A stretch of 61,001 nucleotides of DNA from Flavobacteriaceae bacterium (GTDB lineage Bacteria; Bacteroidota; Bacteroidia; Flavobacteriales; Flavobacteriaceae), in NCBI GenBank assembly GCA_009693635.1, contig SHWW01000002.1:1-61001 (forward strand), read 5' to 3'. A model generated the notes under the pieces. That model did no database searches and was not told the origin of the DNA. It saw only the letters and a program-made list of their open reading frames with translations. Numbering within the stretch: position 1 is the first letter of the stretch; each line of letters begins with the position of its first letter. The position numbers were made by a program, and so were the translations under genes. Positions 41,849-51,252 of this stretch are shown here, in pieces.

Positions 41849-42919
41849 ATGAAAAACAGTATCTCTTTTTTAATGCTAATAGTTTTAATTTTTTCTTGTA
41901 AATCAAAAGTTGTGAATTCTCAAAAAGAGAATGTAAATTATAATGTTACTGTTTCATTTGATACTATTTTCATAGATAAAATAAGTATTCGAGCCATTTT
42001 AATTGATAAAAATAAAGTTTGGTACGCAGCTGATAAAAATAGATTCGGCTATTATGATTTGAAGAAAAATAAGCGAGTAGAGCGTAAAATAAGCAAAGAT
42101 TCCTTACAATTAGAATTTAGAAGTATTGCACAAACCGAAATGGCTATTTTTGTTTTGAGTATTGGAAATCCTGCATTGTTGTATAAAATCAATAAGAAAG
42201 ATTTATCTGCAACATTGGTTTATAAAGAAAATCATGAGAAAGTATTTTACGACGCGATTCAATTTTGGAATAATAAGGAAGGAATTGCTATTGGCGATCC
42301 AACTCAAGATTGTTTCTCAATTTTAATTACTCGTGATGGTGGCAATTCGTGGAATAAAATTCCTTGCCAAAATTTACCTAAAATTGATGAAGGAGAAGCT
42401 TTTTTTGCAGCGAGTAATACCAATATTTGTATTAAAGGCTCAAAAACTTTTATAGTTTCTGGGGGTAATAAATCTAGGGTATTTGTTAGTGAAAACAAAG
42501 GGATCTCATGGGAAGTCTATGAAACTCCAATTAAACAAGGTCATGCAATGACAGGGATCTTTTCGGTAGATTTTTTCAATGAAAATAAAGGGATTGTTGT
42601 AGGAGGAAATTACGAAGAACAATTTAATAATTCTGCCAACAAAGCTATTACGAAAGACGGTGGAAAAACTTGGAAATTAATTGGTATAAATGAAGGTTTT
42701 GGATATGCTTCATGTGTTCAATTTATTCCGTATTCCAATGGGAATGGATTGGTTACTATCGGAACAACTGGTATTTATTTATCTAATGATCAAGGAAATA
42801 CATGGAAAAAATTGTCGGATGAAAAGAATCTTTTTACTATAAGTTTTAGAAACAATGCTTCGGCTATTGCAGCGGGTTTAGATAAATTAATACGTATTAG
42901 TTTTCATCATAAAAAGTAA
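41849..42919 (+). CDS. BNR/YCF48-like beta-propeller lipoprotein
   Basis: Lipobox LIFSCKSK; repeated SRDGGNSWNK / ENKGISWEV / TKDGGKTWKL / NDQGNTWKK. Confidence 0.82.
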   Translation: MKNSISFLMLIVLIFSCKSKVVNSQKENVNYNVTVSFDTIFIDKISIRAILIDKNKVWYAADKNRFGYYDLKKNKRVERKISKDSLQLEFRSIAQTEMAIFVLSIGNPALLYKINKKDLSATLVYKENHEKVFYDAIQFWNNKEGIAIGDPTQDCFSILITRDGGNSWNKIPCQNLPKIDEGEAFFAASNTNICIKGSKTFIVSGGNKSRVFVSENKGISWEVYETPIKQGHAMTGIFSVDFFNENKGIVVGGNYEEQFNNSANKAITKDGGKTWKLIGINEGFGYASCVQFIPYSNGNGLVTIGTTGIYLSNDQGNTWKKLSDEKNLFTISFRNNASAIAAGLDKLIRISFHHKK

Positions 42920-43230
42920 TATTTATTTACTATACAACGAACTCTATTTTTTGGGTCTTAACTTACTCAAAACTAAAATACATATCTTAAACAAAATAGT
43001 TCCAAATGTAGTTGCTATTTTGTTTTGAGAAAATTTATTGGAAAAGAATAATAAAACTGAATCTAATATCCCTAAATTTTAATAATTTTATGGGTATTCT
43101 GAAATTAATTTATCTTATAAATTTTGATTATTACCTAAAATTAATTGAATTAATGGGGCTCAATACGATACTTAAAGTTATGAATAATAAAATTAAATTA
43201 TTATTGCAATTTTATATTTTTTCATAAAAA

Positions 43231-43269
43231 AAGAGTTTAAAAATGCCCTTCAGTAATTTTTAAACTCTT
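43231..43269 (-). terminator. Terminator of the five-gene operon ending with folE
   Basis: AAGAGTTTAAAAAtgcccttcagtaatTTTTAAACTCTT hairpin 35 nt beyond the folE stop. Confidence 0.65.
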
Positions 43270-43303
43270 AATTATAGTTCAATAATAATAGTATTATTAT
43301 TTC

Positions 43304-43903
43304 TTAACTCAATTTATTTGAAATCAAGCTAATGAATTCTTTTCTAGTTTTATCACGTTCAAAAGCTCCTGTGAAAGAGGATGTTGTTGTAAAAGAGTTT
43401 TGTTTTTGAATTCCTCGCATTTGCATACACATGTGTTGAGCTTCAATTACAACGGCTACACCAAGTGGGCTAAGCGCTTCTTGAATGCAGTTTTTAATTT
43501 CATCTGTTAGTCGTTCTTGGACTTGCATTCTTCTTGCAAAAGCATCAACAATCCTTGGAATTTTACTCAATCCAACGATTTTCCCATTTGGTATATAGGC
43601 TACATGAGCTTTGCCAAAAAACGGCAACATGTGGTGCTCGCACATTGAATATATTTCAATGTCTTTTACAATAATCATTTGTTGGTGGTCTTCTGTGAAT
43701 AGAGCAGATTTTAATATTTCTAACGGGTTTAAATCGTAACCATGTGTCAAATATTGCATAGCTTTGGCAGTACGCTCAGGTGTTTTTTGAAGTCCCTCAC
43801 GGTTTACATCTTCTCCTAAATTTTCAATAATGGTTTTAAAACTTTTCGACATTGATGTTATTAAATCATTATCATAAATTTCTATTTTTTCGTAACTTTT
43901 CAT
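43304..43903 (-). CDS. folE: GTP cyclohydrolase I (paralog 1)
   Basis: [47 protein letters not shown]. Confidence 0.95.
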   Translation of the reverse strand: MKSYEKIEIYDNDLITSMSKSFKTIIENLGEDVNREGLQKTPERTAKAMQYLTHGYDLNPLEILKSALFTEDHQQMIIVKDIEIYSMCEHHMLPFFGKAHVAYIPNGKIVGLSKIPRIVDAFARRMQVQERLTDEIKNCIQEALSPLGVAVVIEAQHMCMQMRGIQKQNSFTTTSSFTGAFERDKTRKEFISLISNKLS

Positions 43904-43925
43904 CTGCTATTTTTGGGGTTTCTAT

Positions 43926-44609
43926 TTATATTTTAAAACTAACGATGCCATAATCCATTTCAAAAACTTGTCCTGAAATTGATTTGGCATTTTCTGAAAT
44001 TAAGAATTGTGCCATTCCAGAAACTTCTTCAGGCTTCAAATATCCTTTCATTGGGTGTCGCTCAACCATATTTTCTTTCATTCTATCATTGCGAAGAATA
44101 TTTGCCGATAATGATGTTTCTGTAATTGTTGGGGCAATCGCATTCACTCTAATTGTTGGTGCTAATTCTGCTCCAAGTGATTTTACCAATCCTTCAACAC
44201 CTGATTTTGCAGTAGCAATACTTGCATGAAATGGCATTCCTAATTTTGCTGCAACAGTACTAAATAATAAAATAGAAGGGTTATTTCCTTTTTTTAATGT
44301 TGGTAAATACTTTTGAATAGATTTTACTGCACCGATTACATTAATTTCGAAATCATTTCTAAAATCATCAACACTCAAACTCATAATTGGTTTTAAGTTG
44401 ATAGAACCAGGGCAATAAATTAATACATCAATGTTTTCTAACTCTGGAAGTTCGTTTTCTAAAACATTCAATTCATAGTTCTTTAAATTTGAATGCGTGA
44501 AAGTTGGAGCACTTCTACTGATATTAACAACTTTATTTTCATTAACCATTTGGGATAAAATGGCATTTCCAATACCTTTGCTACCGCCTATAATTACTAT
44601 GTTTTTCAT
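43926..44609 (-). CDS. Short-chain dehydrogenase/reductase
   Basis: IIGGSKGIGNAI Rossmann motif, NVIGAVKSI, C-terminal GQVFEMDYG; the usual YxxxK region appears altered (FHASIATAKSG). Confidence 0.9.
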   Translation of the reverse strand: MKNIVIIGGSKGIGNAILSQMVNENKVVNISRSAPTFTHSNLKNYELNVLENELPELENIDVLIYCPGSINLKPIMSLSVDDFRNDFEINVIGAVKSIQKYLPTLKKGNNPSILLFSTVAAKLGMPFHASIATAKSGVEGLVKSLGAELAPTIRVNAIAPTITETSLSANILRNDRMKENMVERHPMKGYLKPEEVSGMAQFLISENAKSISGQVFEMDYGIVSFKI

Positions 44610-44626
44610 ATTATTTTACTTGTATA

Positions 44627-44905
44627 TTATCTTTTTGAAATTTTATTATTATTAATTTGTCTTTGCATTGTACATTTAAATCTGCCTTCTTTAAAATCTC
44701 TCAGTTTTTCGTGCTTCGTTTTACGACCCTGAACTCGAGCACGCCACATTCTAAAACTTGATGCCTTCATTTCCTTTCGCATCAATTCGATTACTTCTTG
44801 TTCTTTTATTCCAAATTGTAACAAAATAGAATCAAATGTGGTTCGGTCTTCCCAGGCCATTTCAATAATTCTGTCGATTTCTAATTCTGATAATTCTTTC
44901 GTCAT
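44627..44905 (-). CDS. TIGR03643 / DUF2805 family protein
   Basis: LSELEIDRIIEMAWEDRTTFDSILLQFGIKEQEVIELMRKEMKASSFRMWRARVQGRKTKH. Confidence 0.85.
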   Translation of the reverse strand: MTKELSELEIDRIIEMAWEDRTTFDSILLQFGIKEQEVIELMRKEMKASSFRMWRARVQGRKTKHEKLRDFKEGRFKCTMQRQINNNKISKR

Positions 44906-46212
44906 AATTTGTATTTTTGATACTGATTGACAACAATTGTTGCTTTTAAATCAAACATTAAGTTGTACAACCCAAAAAAAGTTCTGTTAATATAGATAAA
45001 ATGTTTGGAACCGCGATTGCCGTTCATTTTTCTAAGATTAGTATCTTTTGCGAATCTTTCTCCCAATTTTGCAATGTTTCCAAAAAAATCTGAATCTGAA
45101 AAATCAAATTTTTCATTTTGAAAGGGTAGAGTAAATAAGGACAATAAATCGTAAAACATATCAGTAAAATAGATTACTTCTTCTTTTGAATCGTCTATTC
45201 TCAAGATTTCTAATTCAAATAATTTATCACTAAATAGTTTCGGATTATTGATAACTTTTTTATCAATTAACTCAAAGTAAGGAATATAAAAATCATTTGG
45301 AATTTGTTTAACACAACCAAAATCCAAAGCTACAAGTTGATTTTCATTATTGACTAAAAAATTTCCTGGATGAGGATCGGCGTGTACTTTTTTTAAAACA
45401 TGAATCTGATACATATAAAAATTCCATAATGCTTGACCAATTTTATTTGCAACTTCCGGATTTGTATTTAAAGCAGTAAATTCTGAAAGGTGTTTTCCAG
45501 TCATCCAATCCATCGTGATTATTTTTTCAGATGAATACTCTGGATAATATTCTGGGAAAACTAAGTCTTCAATTTTTTTACACGCTTTAACTACTTCTTG
45601 GCTTTGTTTTAATTCCAATGAATAGTTGGTTTCTTCAATCAATTTATCTTCAACTTCCTTAAAATATTTATCAGAATCTTTCCCTTGAAGATTAAACATT
45701 CTAATAGCAATAGGTTTTACCATCGACAAATCCGATGAAATGCTGTTTGCAACTCCAGGATATTGAATTTTTACAGCCAATTTCTTTCCGTTTTTTAAAG
45801 CTTTGTGAACTTGACCAATACTTGCTGCATTAACAGAATTAGCATTGAATTCATCAAAAATATCAAACGGTGATTTACCAAAATTTGTTTTGAATGTTTT
45901 CAATACTAATGGAGCCGAAAGTGGTGGAACTGAAAATTGAGACAACGAGAATTTTTCTACAAATGCCTGCGGTAAAAAGCTCTTATCCATACTCAACATT
46001 TGAGCTACTTTAAGAGCACTACCCTTCAAGCTTTTTAAACCATCATAAATATCTTCTGCATTATTTTCATTCAGTTTGTCCTTATTTAATTCAGGATTAA
46101 CTATTTTTTCACCATAATATTTCAAATAATTAACACCAACTTTTGCTCCTGTTTGTACTAATTTTGTTGCTCTTTGAATTTTGGATGTAGGAATGTAATC
46201 AATGGTTTTCAT
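44902..46212 (-). CDS. AarF/UbiB (ABC1) family atypical kinase
   Basis: LKGSALKVAQMLSMD KxGQ-like motif, AASIGQVHKA, VHADPHPGNFLV, ALDFGCVKQIP. Confidence 0.93.
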   Translation of the reverse strand: MKTIDYIPTSKIQRATKLVQTGAKVGVNYLKYYGEKIVNPELNKDKLNENNAEDIYDGLKSLKGSALKVAQMLSMDKSFLPQAFVEKFSLSQFSVPPLSAPLVLKTFKTNFGKSPFDIFDEFNANSVNAASIGQVHKALKNGKKLAVKIQYPGVANSISSDLSMVKPIAIRMFNLQGKDSDKYFKEVEDKLIEETNYSLELKQSQEVVKACKKIEDLVFPEYYPEYSSEKIITMDWMTGKHLSEFTALNTNPEVANKIGQALWNFYMYQIHVLKKVHADPHPGNFLVNNENQLVALDFGCVKQIPNDFYIPYFELIDKKVINNPKLFSDKLFELEILRIDDSKEEVIYFTDMFYDLLSLFTLPFQNEKFDFSDSDFFGNIAKLGERFAKDTNLRKMNGNRGSKHFIYINRTFFGLYNLMFDLKATIVVNQYQKYKL

Positions 46213-46871
46213 TATTTCGAGTATATTTTTTCTTTGAAAATGAATTTTCCGAAATCAATTAGGCTATCAATTGGAGCAATATTCATCAATTCAAAGGTTG
46301 CTTTTATTGATTTTTCTATATAAATATCTGTCTTTTCAAATGCAGGAGAACTGTCATCCAACCAGAATTTTATTGTCAATAATAATTGAAACCAAGACGA
46401 TTCTTTAAATGCTTTTTCTTGAAAATTTTGAAATTGTTCTTGTTGTGTTCTGAAGTCATCTGTAATGATTTCTGAAACGAATTTCTTATAGTTCATTCTT
46501 AAACTTGTCAATTGATTCAAAGTTTTAAGCTGATTACCGTGCTCTTTTATAGTCATTACAACATAACTTCTATTGGCAGTTAATAGCTCAAAAAAAGTAA
46601 AATTGAATCCCAATAACTTGTTTCTCATATCGTAGGATTCGTATTCTTTGTTTTTATGCAGCAATTCAATTGTTTTGTCATAAAACATTTTGAAAATTTC
46701 CTTCTCAACACTTTCTATAGTTCCAAAAAAGTTATAAAATTCAGTTTCTGATATTTCATTTACTTTAGTGAATTTATAAACTGATTTAGGCTTTTCATTA
46801 TGATCCAAAGTATAAATCATATACATTGATACAATTTTTTCTTTTGTAAGTGTAGATTTTTTAGTTGCCAT
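46212..46871 (-). CDS. TetR-like transcriptional regulator
   Basis: TLTKEKIVSMYMIYTLDHNEKPKSVYKFTKVNEISETEFYNFFGTIESVEKEIF N-terminal HTH pattern; first gene of operon. Confidence 0.75.
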   Translation of the reverse strand: MATKKSTLTKEKIVSMYMIYTLDHNEKPKSVYKFTKVNEISETEFYNFFGTIESVEKEIFKMFYDKTIELLHKNKEYESYDMRNKLLGFNFTFFELLTANRSYVVMTIKEHGNQLKTLNQLTSLRMNYKKFVSEIITDDFRTQQEQFQNFQEKAFKESSWFQLLLTIKFWLDDSSPAFEKTDIYIEKSIKATFELMNIAPIDSLIDFGKFIFKEKIYSK

Positions 46872-46890
46872 AATTAGGTTTTTTAAAGTA

Positions 46891-46920
46891 CAAAGATATA
46901 TATTGTTTAACTATATTCAA
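46891..46920 (-). promoter_or_regulatory. Bacteroidota promoter of the TetR-UbiB-TIGR03643-SDR-FolE operon
   Basis: On the minus strand TTG (46920-46918), N19, TATCTTTG (46898-46891), matching TTG-N19-TAnnTTTG. Confidence 0.7.
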
Positions 46921-46934
46921 TATTTGTTAAACAA
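46903..46934. promoter_or_regulatory. Palindromic operator candidate for the TetR regulator
   Basis: TTGTTTAAC-t-ATATT-c-AATAT-tt-GTTAAACAA, overlaps the -33 and spacer of the operon promoter. Confidence 0.7.
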
Positions 46935-47046
46935 AATAATTTGTTAATTTTTATACTACAAAAAATCTAAATTCTAAGTTGGATTTAACTATGAATGAAA
47001 CTTTTTAAACGGTTTTTTAATTTACTATTATTTGCAACTAATTCAG

Positions 47047-48375
47047 CTACTCAAAATCTTCATTGTTAGCACTTTTTAAAATACTTTCTGGAAGCGCTTT
47101 TTTAGCTTTAGCACCCATCTTTTTCAATTTTTCAACACTAGTAATTAGGTTTCCTTTTCCTTCCACAAGTTTGTTCATTGCAGCACCGTATTCTGTTTTG
47201 CTTTCATCGATTTTCTTGCCTATTTTTATCAAATCTTCCACAAAACCTTGAAATTTATCATATAATGCACCCGCTTGTCTTGCAATTTCCATCGCATTTT
47301 CTTGTTGTTTTTGGTTTGCCCACATACTATCAATTGTTCGTAAAGTAGCCAACAAAGTTGACGGGGTTACTATTACGATATTTTTCTCGAATGCTTTATT
47401 ATACAATGAAGTGTCTTCATTTAACGCCATTGCAAATGCAGGCTCAATTGGTATAAACAACAACACAAAATCGGGACTCTCTATTTCGTATAAATCTTGA
47501 TAATTCTTCTCGCCCAATTGTTCAACATGACGTTTTATTGAACTTACATGTTCTTTTAAATAGCCAATTTTCAAAGATTCATCATCTACATTAATAAATT
47601 TTTCATACGCTGTTAAAGACACTTTTGAATCTACAATCATCTTTTTCCCATCAGGAAGATTGATTACAACATCGGGAAATACTCTATTTCCATCAACATC
47701 AGTATGGCTTTGTTGCACATAATACTCTCGGTCTTTTTCTAATCCTGATTTTTCTAAAACACGTTCCAAAACCAATTCGCCCCAGTTTCCCTGCATTTTA
47801 CTATCGCCTTTCAGCGCTTTTGTCAAATTCAAAGTTTCCTTACTCATTTGCGCATTCATTTCGCTTAATCCAATAATTTGTTGGCGTAAAGCGGCGTGAT
47901 AATCTATACTTTCTTTATGTGTGTCATCTACTTTTTTCTCGAACAATTGAATTTTTTCTTGCAATGGCGACAAGATATTCTTCATATTCTCTTTGTTTTG
48001 TTCCGTAAATTTTGATGATTTTTCTTCCAAGATTTTATTTGCTAAATTTTCAAATTCCTTAGTGAATTTTTCCTGCAATTTTTCAACTTCTTCCTTTTGT
48101 TCTTTGTTACGTTTCCAAAGATTTTCAAAATCATTTTCCTTTTTGGAAAGTTGAATATTTATAGCTTCTTTTTCAGTTCTAATGATTTCCTTTTCTGAAT
48201 TTGAAGCTAATAATTGAGTATTTAATTGTTCAATTTGAAAACTCAAACCATTATTTTTCTCTTCTAAAGCGGCTTGTTCCGATTTAGCATTGGCAGAAAA
48301 AAGCAGTTTTCCAATATAGATACCTATGACAAGTGCAATAACGAAAGCTGCTAATACTAAAAGAGTCTCTGACAT
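47047..48375 (-). CDS. rmuC: DNA recombination protein RmuC
   Basis: N-terminal TM plus coiled coil, GNWGELVLERVLEKSGL, DSKVSLTAYEKF. Confidence 0.93.
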   Translation of the reverse strand: MSETLLVLAAFVIALVIGIYIGKLLFSANAKSEQAALEEKNNGLSFQIEQLNTQLLASNSEKEIIRTEKEAINIQLSKKENDFENLWKRNKEQKEEVEKLQEKFTKEFENLANKILEEKSSKFTEQNKENMKNILSPLQEKIQLFEKKVDDTHKESIDYHAALRQQIIGLSEMNAQMSKETLNLTKALKGDSKMQGNWGELVLERVLEKSGLEKDREYYVQQSHTDVDGNRVFPDVVINLPDGKKMIVDSKVSLTAYEKFINVDDESLKIGYLKEHVSSIKRHVEQLGEKNYQDLYEIESPDFVLLFIPIEPAFAMALNEDTSLYNKAFEKNIVIVTPSTLLATLRTIDSMWANQKQQENAMEIARQAGALYDKFQGFVEDLIKIGKKIDESKTEYGAAMNKLVEGKGNLITSVEKLKKMGAKAKKALPESILKSANNEDFE

Positions 48376-48481
48376 GGTGTGTGATTTTTATTAATGTAAA
48401 AATAAACAATACTATTCTATTTAAAATTTTAAATAAAGATAATTTGAAAAATGTATTTTTACACCTTATTACAATCAAGTT

Positions 48482-49069
48482 ATGCACCAACATTTTATTC
48501 TTCATAAACCGCATGGTTTTTTAAGTCAATTTATTTACGAATTAAAAAGGAAGAAAAAACTTTTGGGTGAATTGTATAATTTCCCTGAAGGGACGATGGC
48601 AATTGGGCGTTTAGACGAAGATTCAGAAGGTTTATTACTTTTGACAACTGATGGAAAAGTGAGTGAACAGATTCGTAGCAAAAAAGTGGATAAAGAATAT
48701 TACGTTCAAGTGGATGGAATTATCACTCTTGAAGCGATTGAAAAATTGCAAAATGGTGTTGAAATTGGTTTTGAAGGAACTAAATATATGACTAAACCTT
48801 GCAATGCCTTTTTGGTTTCTGAAATTCCGAATTTTGGGGAACGAGGAAAAAAAATTCGTGATGAACGCCACGGACCAACTTCTTGGGCTTCGATAACGGT
48901 TAATGAAGGGAAATTTCGTCAAGTTAGAAAAATGACTGCCGGAGTTGGATTTCCTACTTTGCGATTGGTACGAATCCGAATAGGAAACTTACATTTGAAC
49001 GAATTAAAATCGGGTGAAGTTATTGAAGTTTCTGACTTCAATTTAACGAATAAACAAATTACCGAATAA
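48482..49069 (+). CDS. 23S rRNA pseudouridine synthase (RsuA/RluE type)
   Basis: HKPHGFLSQF, AIGRLDEDSEGLLLLTTDG, EGKFRQVRKM. Confidence 0.92.
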   Translation: MHQHFILHKPHGFLSQFIYELKRKKKLLGELYNFPEGTMAIGRLDEDSEGLLLLTTDGKVSEQIRSKKVDKEYYVQVDGIITLEAIEKLQNGVEIGFEGTKYMTKPCNAFLVSEIPNFGERGKKIRDERHGPTSWASITVNEGKFRQVRKMTAGVGFPTLRLVRIRIGNLHLNELKSGEVIEVSDFNLTNKQITE

Positions 49070-49080
49070 ACAAATTAACT

Positions 49081-49536
49081 ATGTTGAACATCGTTTTAGT
49101 AGAGCCAGAAATCCCAAATAATACTGGGAATATTGGCAGATTGTGTGTTGGAACAGGAAACAGATTGCATCTTATTCATCCGTTTGGATTTCAAATTACA
49201 GATAAAAATTTGAAACGTTCTGGATTGGATTATTGGGTACATTTGGATTGGAAGGAATATCCAAATACGGAAGAATGGATTGCCCAAATTTCTGATGTTT
49301 CTCGGGTATTTTTATTTAGTTCGCATGCTGAAAAATCATATTTAGCAGAAAATTTTCAGGATGGTGATTGGTTGATTTTTGGAAAAGAAAGTGTGGGTTT
49401 GAGTGAATTGGTATTGAATCAATTTCCTAATCATTTGATGATTCCAATTTCCCCTTTGGTTCGAAGTTATAATCTTGCCAATTCGGTAGCATTTGCTATT
49501 GGCGAAGCAAAAAGACAGATAGAAATTGTTAGATAA
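49081..49536 (+). CDS. trmL: tRNA (cytidine(34)-2'-O)-methyltransferase
   Basis: LVEPEIPNNTGNIGRLCVGTGNRLHLIHPFGF, FGKESVGL, PLVRSYNLANSVAFAIGEA. Confidence 0.93.
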   Translation: MLNIVLVEPEIPNNTGNIGRLCVGTGNRLHLIHPFGFQITDKNLKRSGLDYWVHLDWKEYPNTEEWIAQISDVSRVFLFSSHAEKSYLAENFQDGDWLIFGKESVGLSELVLNQFPNHLMIPISPLVRSYNLANSVAFAIGEAKRQIEIVR

Positions 49537-49554
49537 TCTAAATTATTTGAGATA

Positions 49555-50340
49555 TCAACGAATAATAAACTTTCCTTTTTCGCTATCAAAATTAATATGC
49601 TCGTCTTTGAATAAAGTATCAAAATTACCTTTCATAATAAAATTACACGGTTGGTCTTGAACCACGGTTTCTGGAGTCATAATAATCATTTCATCGCTAA
49701 TTTGTATCGCCATATCTATATCGTGCGTCGAAAAAAGGATGCATTTTTGGGTTTCGTGTGCTAATTTTTTCAAGAGTTTAAAAAGCGCCACTTTGTGCAA
49801 TAAATCCAAATGCGTTGTTGGTTCGTCCAAAATTATTAAAGGTGTATCTTGCGCTAAAGCCCTTGCTAACAATACATTTTGGAGTTGTCCATCACTAATT
49901 TCGTAATGTTTTTTTTTTGCTAAATAAGCGATTTGCGTGAGTTCTATTGCTTCATTGATTTTCTCAATATCAATGTTGGTTAATGTTCCAATCCAATTTG
50001 TATAAGGCTGTCTTCCTAAGGCAATAATTTCAAAAACTGTTAAATTACTTGGGGGTAATTTTTCGGTTAATACAATACTCAGATTTTGTGCAAATGAAAG
50101 CGAATCAAATTCAGAAATGCTTTTGCCATTTAGAAAAACGTCACCTGAAATTGGCTGTTGAATTCCTGTGAGTGTTCGTAAAAGAGTTGATTTTCCTATT
50201 CCATTTGCGCCAATTAAAGCGATTAATTTGCCTTTTTCTAATGACAAATTAATTGAAGATGCAATGGTGTTTACATCCTTTTTACAAGCATATCCAATGC
50301 TTAAATTTGAAGTAGTAAGGATTTTGTTTTTAGTAGTCAT
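49555..50340 (-). CDS. ABC transporter ATP-binding protein, iron-siderophore/heme type
   Basis: GANGIGKSTLLRTLTGIQQP, ISDGQLQNVLLARALAQDTPLIILDEPTTHLDL. Confidence 0.9.
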   Translation of the reverse strand: MTTKNKILTTSNLSIGYACKKDVNTIASSINLSLEKGKLIALIGANGIGKSTLLRTLTGIQQPISGDVFLNGKSISEFDSLSFAQNLSIVLTEKLPPSNLTVFEIIALGRQPYTNWIGTLTNIDIEKINEAIELTQIAYLAKKKHYEISDGQLQNVLLARALAQDTPLIILDEPTTHLDLLHKVALFKLLKKLAHETQKCILFSTHDIDMAIQISDEMIIMTPETVVQDQPCNFIMKGNFDTLFKDEHINFDSEKGKFIIR

Positions 50341-50394
50341 TTATTTTAAATAGCAACTTTAAAAGCACACATTGTACTTTAAATAATAGAATAG

Positions 50395-51165
50395 TTATCT
50401 CTTTTTCAGGATTTTATATTCTTCATAACATTCGCTAATGGCATCCATAATTTGCAAATCATTTGCAGTTCGTATGAATAATTCCGAATAATTACAACGT
50501 TCTAAAATTTCAGGAATTTCTTTTTTATCGATACCAAGAAGTACAGAAATAGTTTCTCTGTCAAATTTTGAGGCCAATAAATCCCGAACCGTTTCATCCT
50601 TTTTCATGCTTTTCAATCGTTTTAACTCTTTTGGCTTTTTACCAAAGAAATTATAGAGCATATCTGCCGGGTTAAATATTGAACCCATAACTTTACTGAA
50701 GGCACCCGGTGAATATTTTCCCGCTTCATATCCTTGTTCTAATCCAGAAATACTGTATCTGTAATTGTCTTTTGTTGGAATTAATTTGGAATCAATTTCT
50801 AAATAACCTGTTAAATCATATGGGCGGATTAATACTTCTTCTAAAGCAATGGCACTTTCCGTCATTTGAATTTCGGTAGTTTTATTTTTTACCCAGTCGT
50901 TTGTAACTCGAATTTTTATGGATTTAAATCCAATTAGGGAAAGGTGTAAAGTGTCAGTTACACCAACTTCAATTTCAAAATTACCTTTTGAATCGGATAC
51001 GGTTCCTCTTACTTTATTTATATTTATAATATTTACGTTAGACAACGGAAATTTGTTGTTGTCATTGACAATTGTACCATAAACTTTTTTATTTACTATT
51101 GTTTCTTGCGAAAAAACACTTGTTATGGCAAGTATGAATAAAAAGAAAACTACAAAATATTTCAT
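50395..51165 (-). CDS. Carboxypeptidase-like regulatory domain protein
   Basis: Signal peptide; VYGTIVNDNNKFPLSNVNIININKVRGTVSDSKGNFEIEV. Confidence 0.82.
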   Translation of the reverse strand: MKYFVVFFLFILAITSVFSQETIVNKKVYGTIVNDNNKFPLSNVNIININKVRGTVSDSKGNFEIEVGVTDTLHLSLIGFKSIKIRVTNDWVKNKTTEIQMTESAIALEEVLIRPYDLTGYLEIDSKLIPTKDNYRYSISGLEQGYEAGKYSPGAFSKVMGSIFNPADMLYNFFGKKPKELKRLKSMKKDETVRDLLASKFDRETISVLLGIDKKEIPEILERCNYSELFIRTANDLQIMDAISECYEEYKILKKR

Positions 51166-51252
51166 TTCAAGGTTTAAAACTTTAAAAGTAATAAAACGTG
51201 TAAGATATTTTGTAGTTTATTAGTATAATTATAAGAAAATTAACAAATAGTG

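Noticed and set aside
43012-43227. 71-aa ORF in AT-rich DNA upstream of the folE operon terminator
   Set aside because: Composition (I/L/K/N/F only) typical of random AT-rich sequence.
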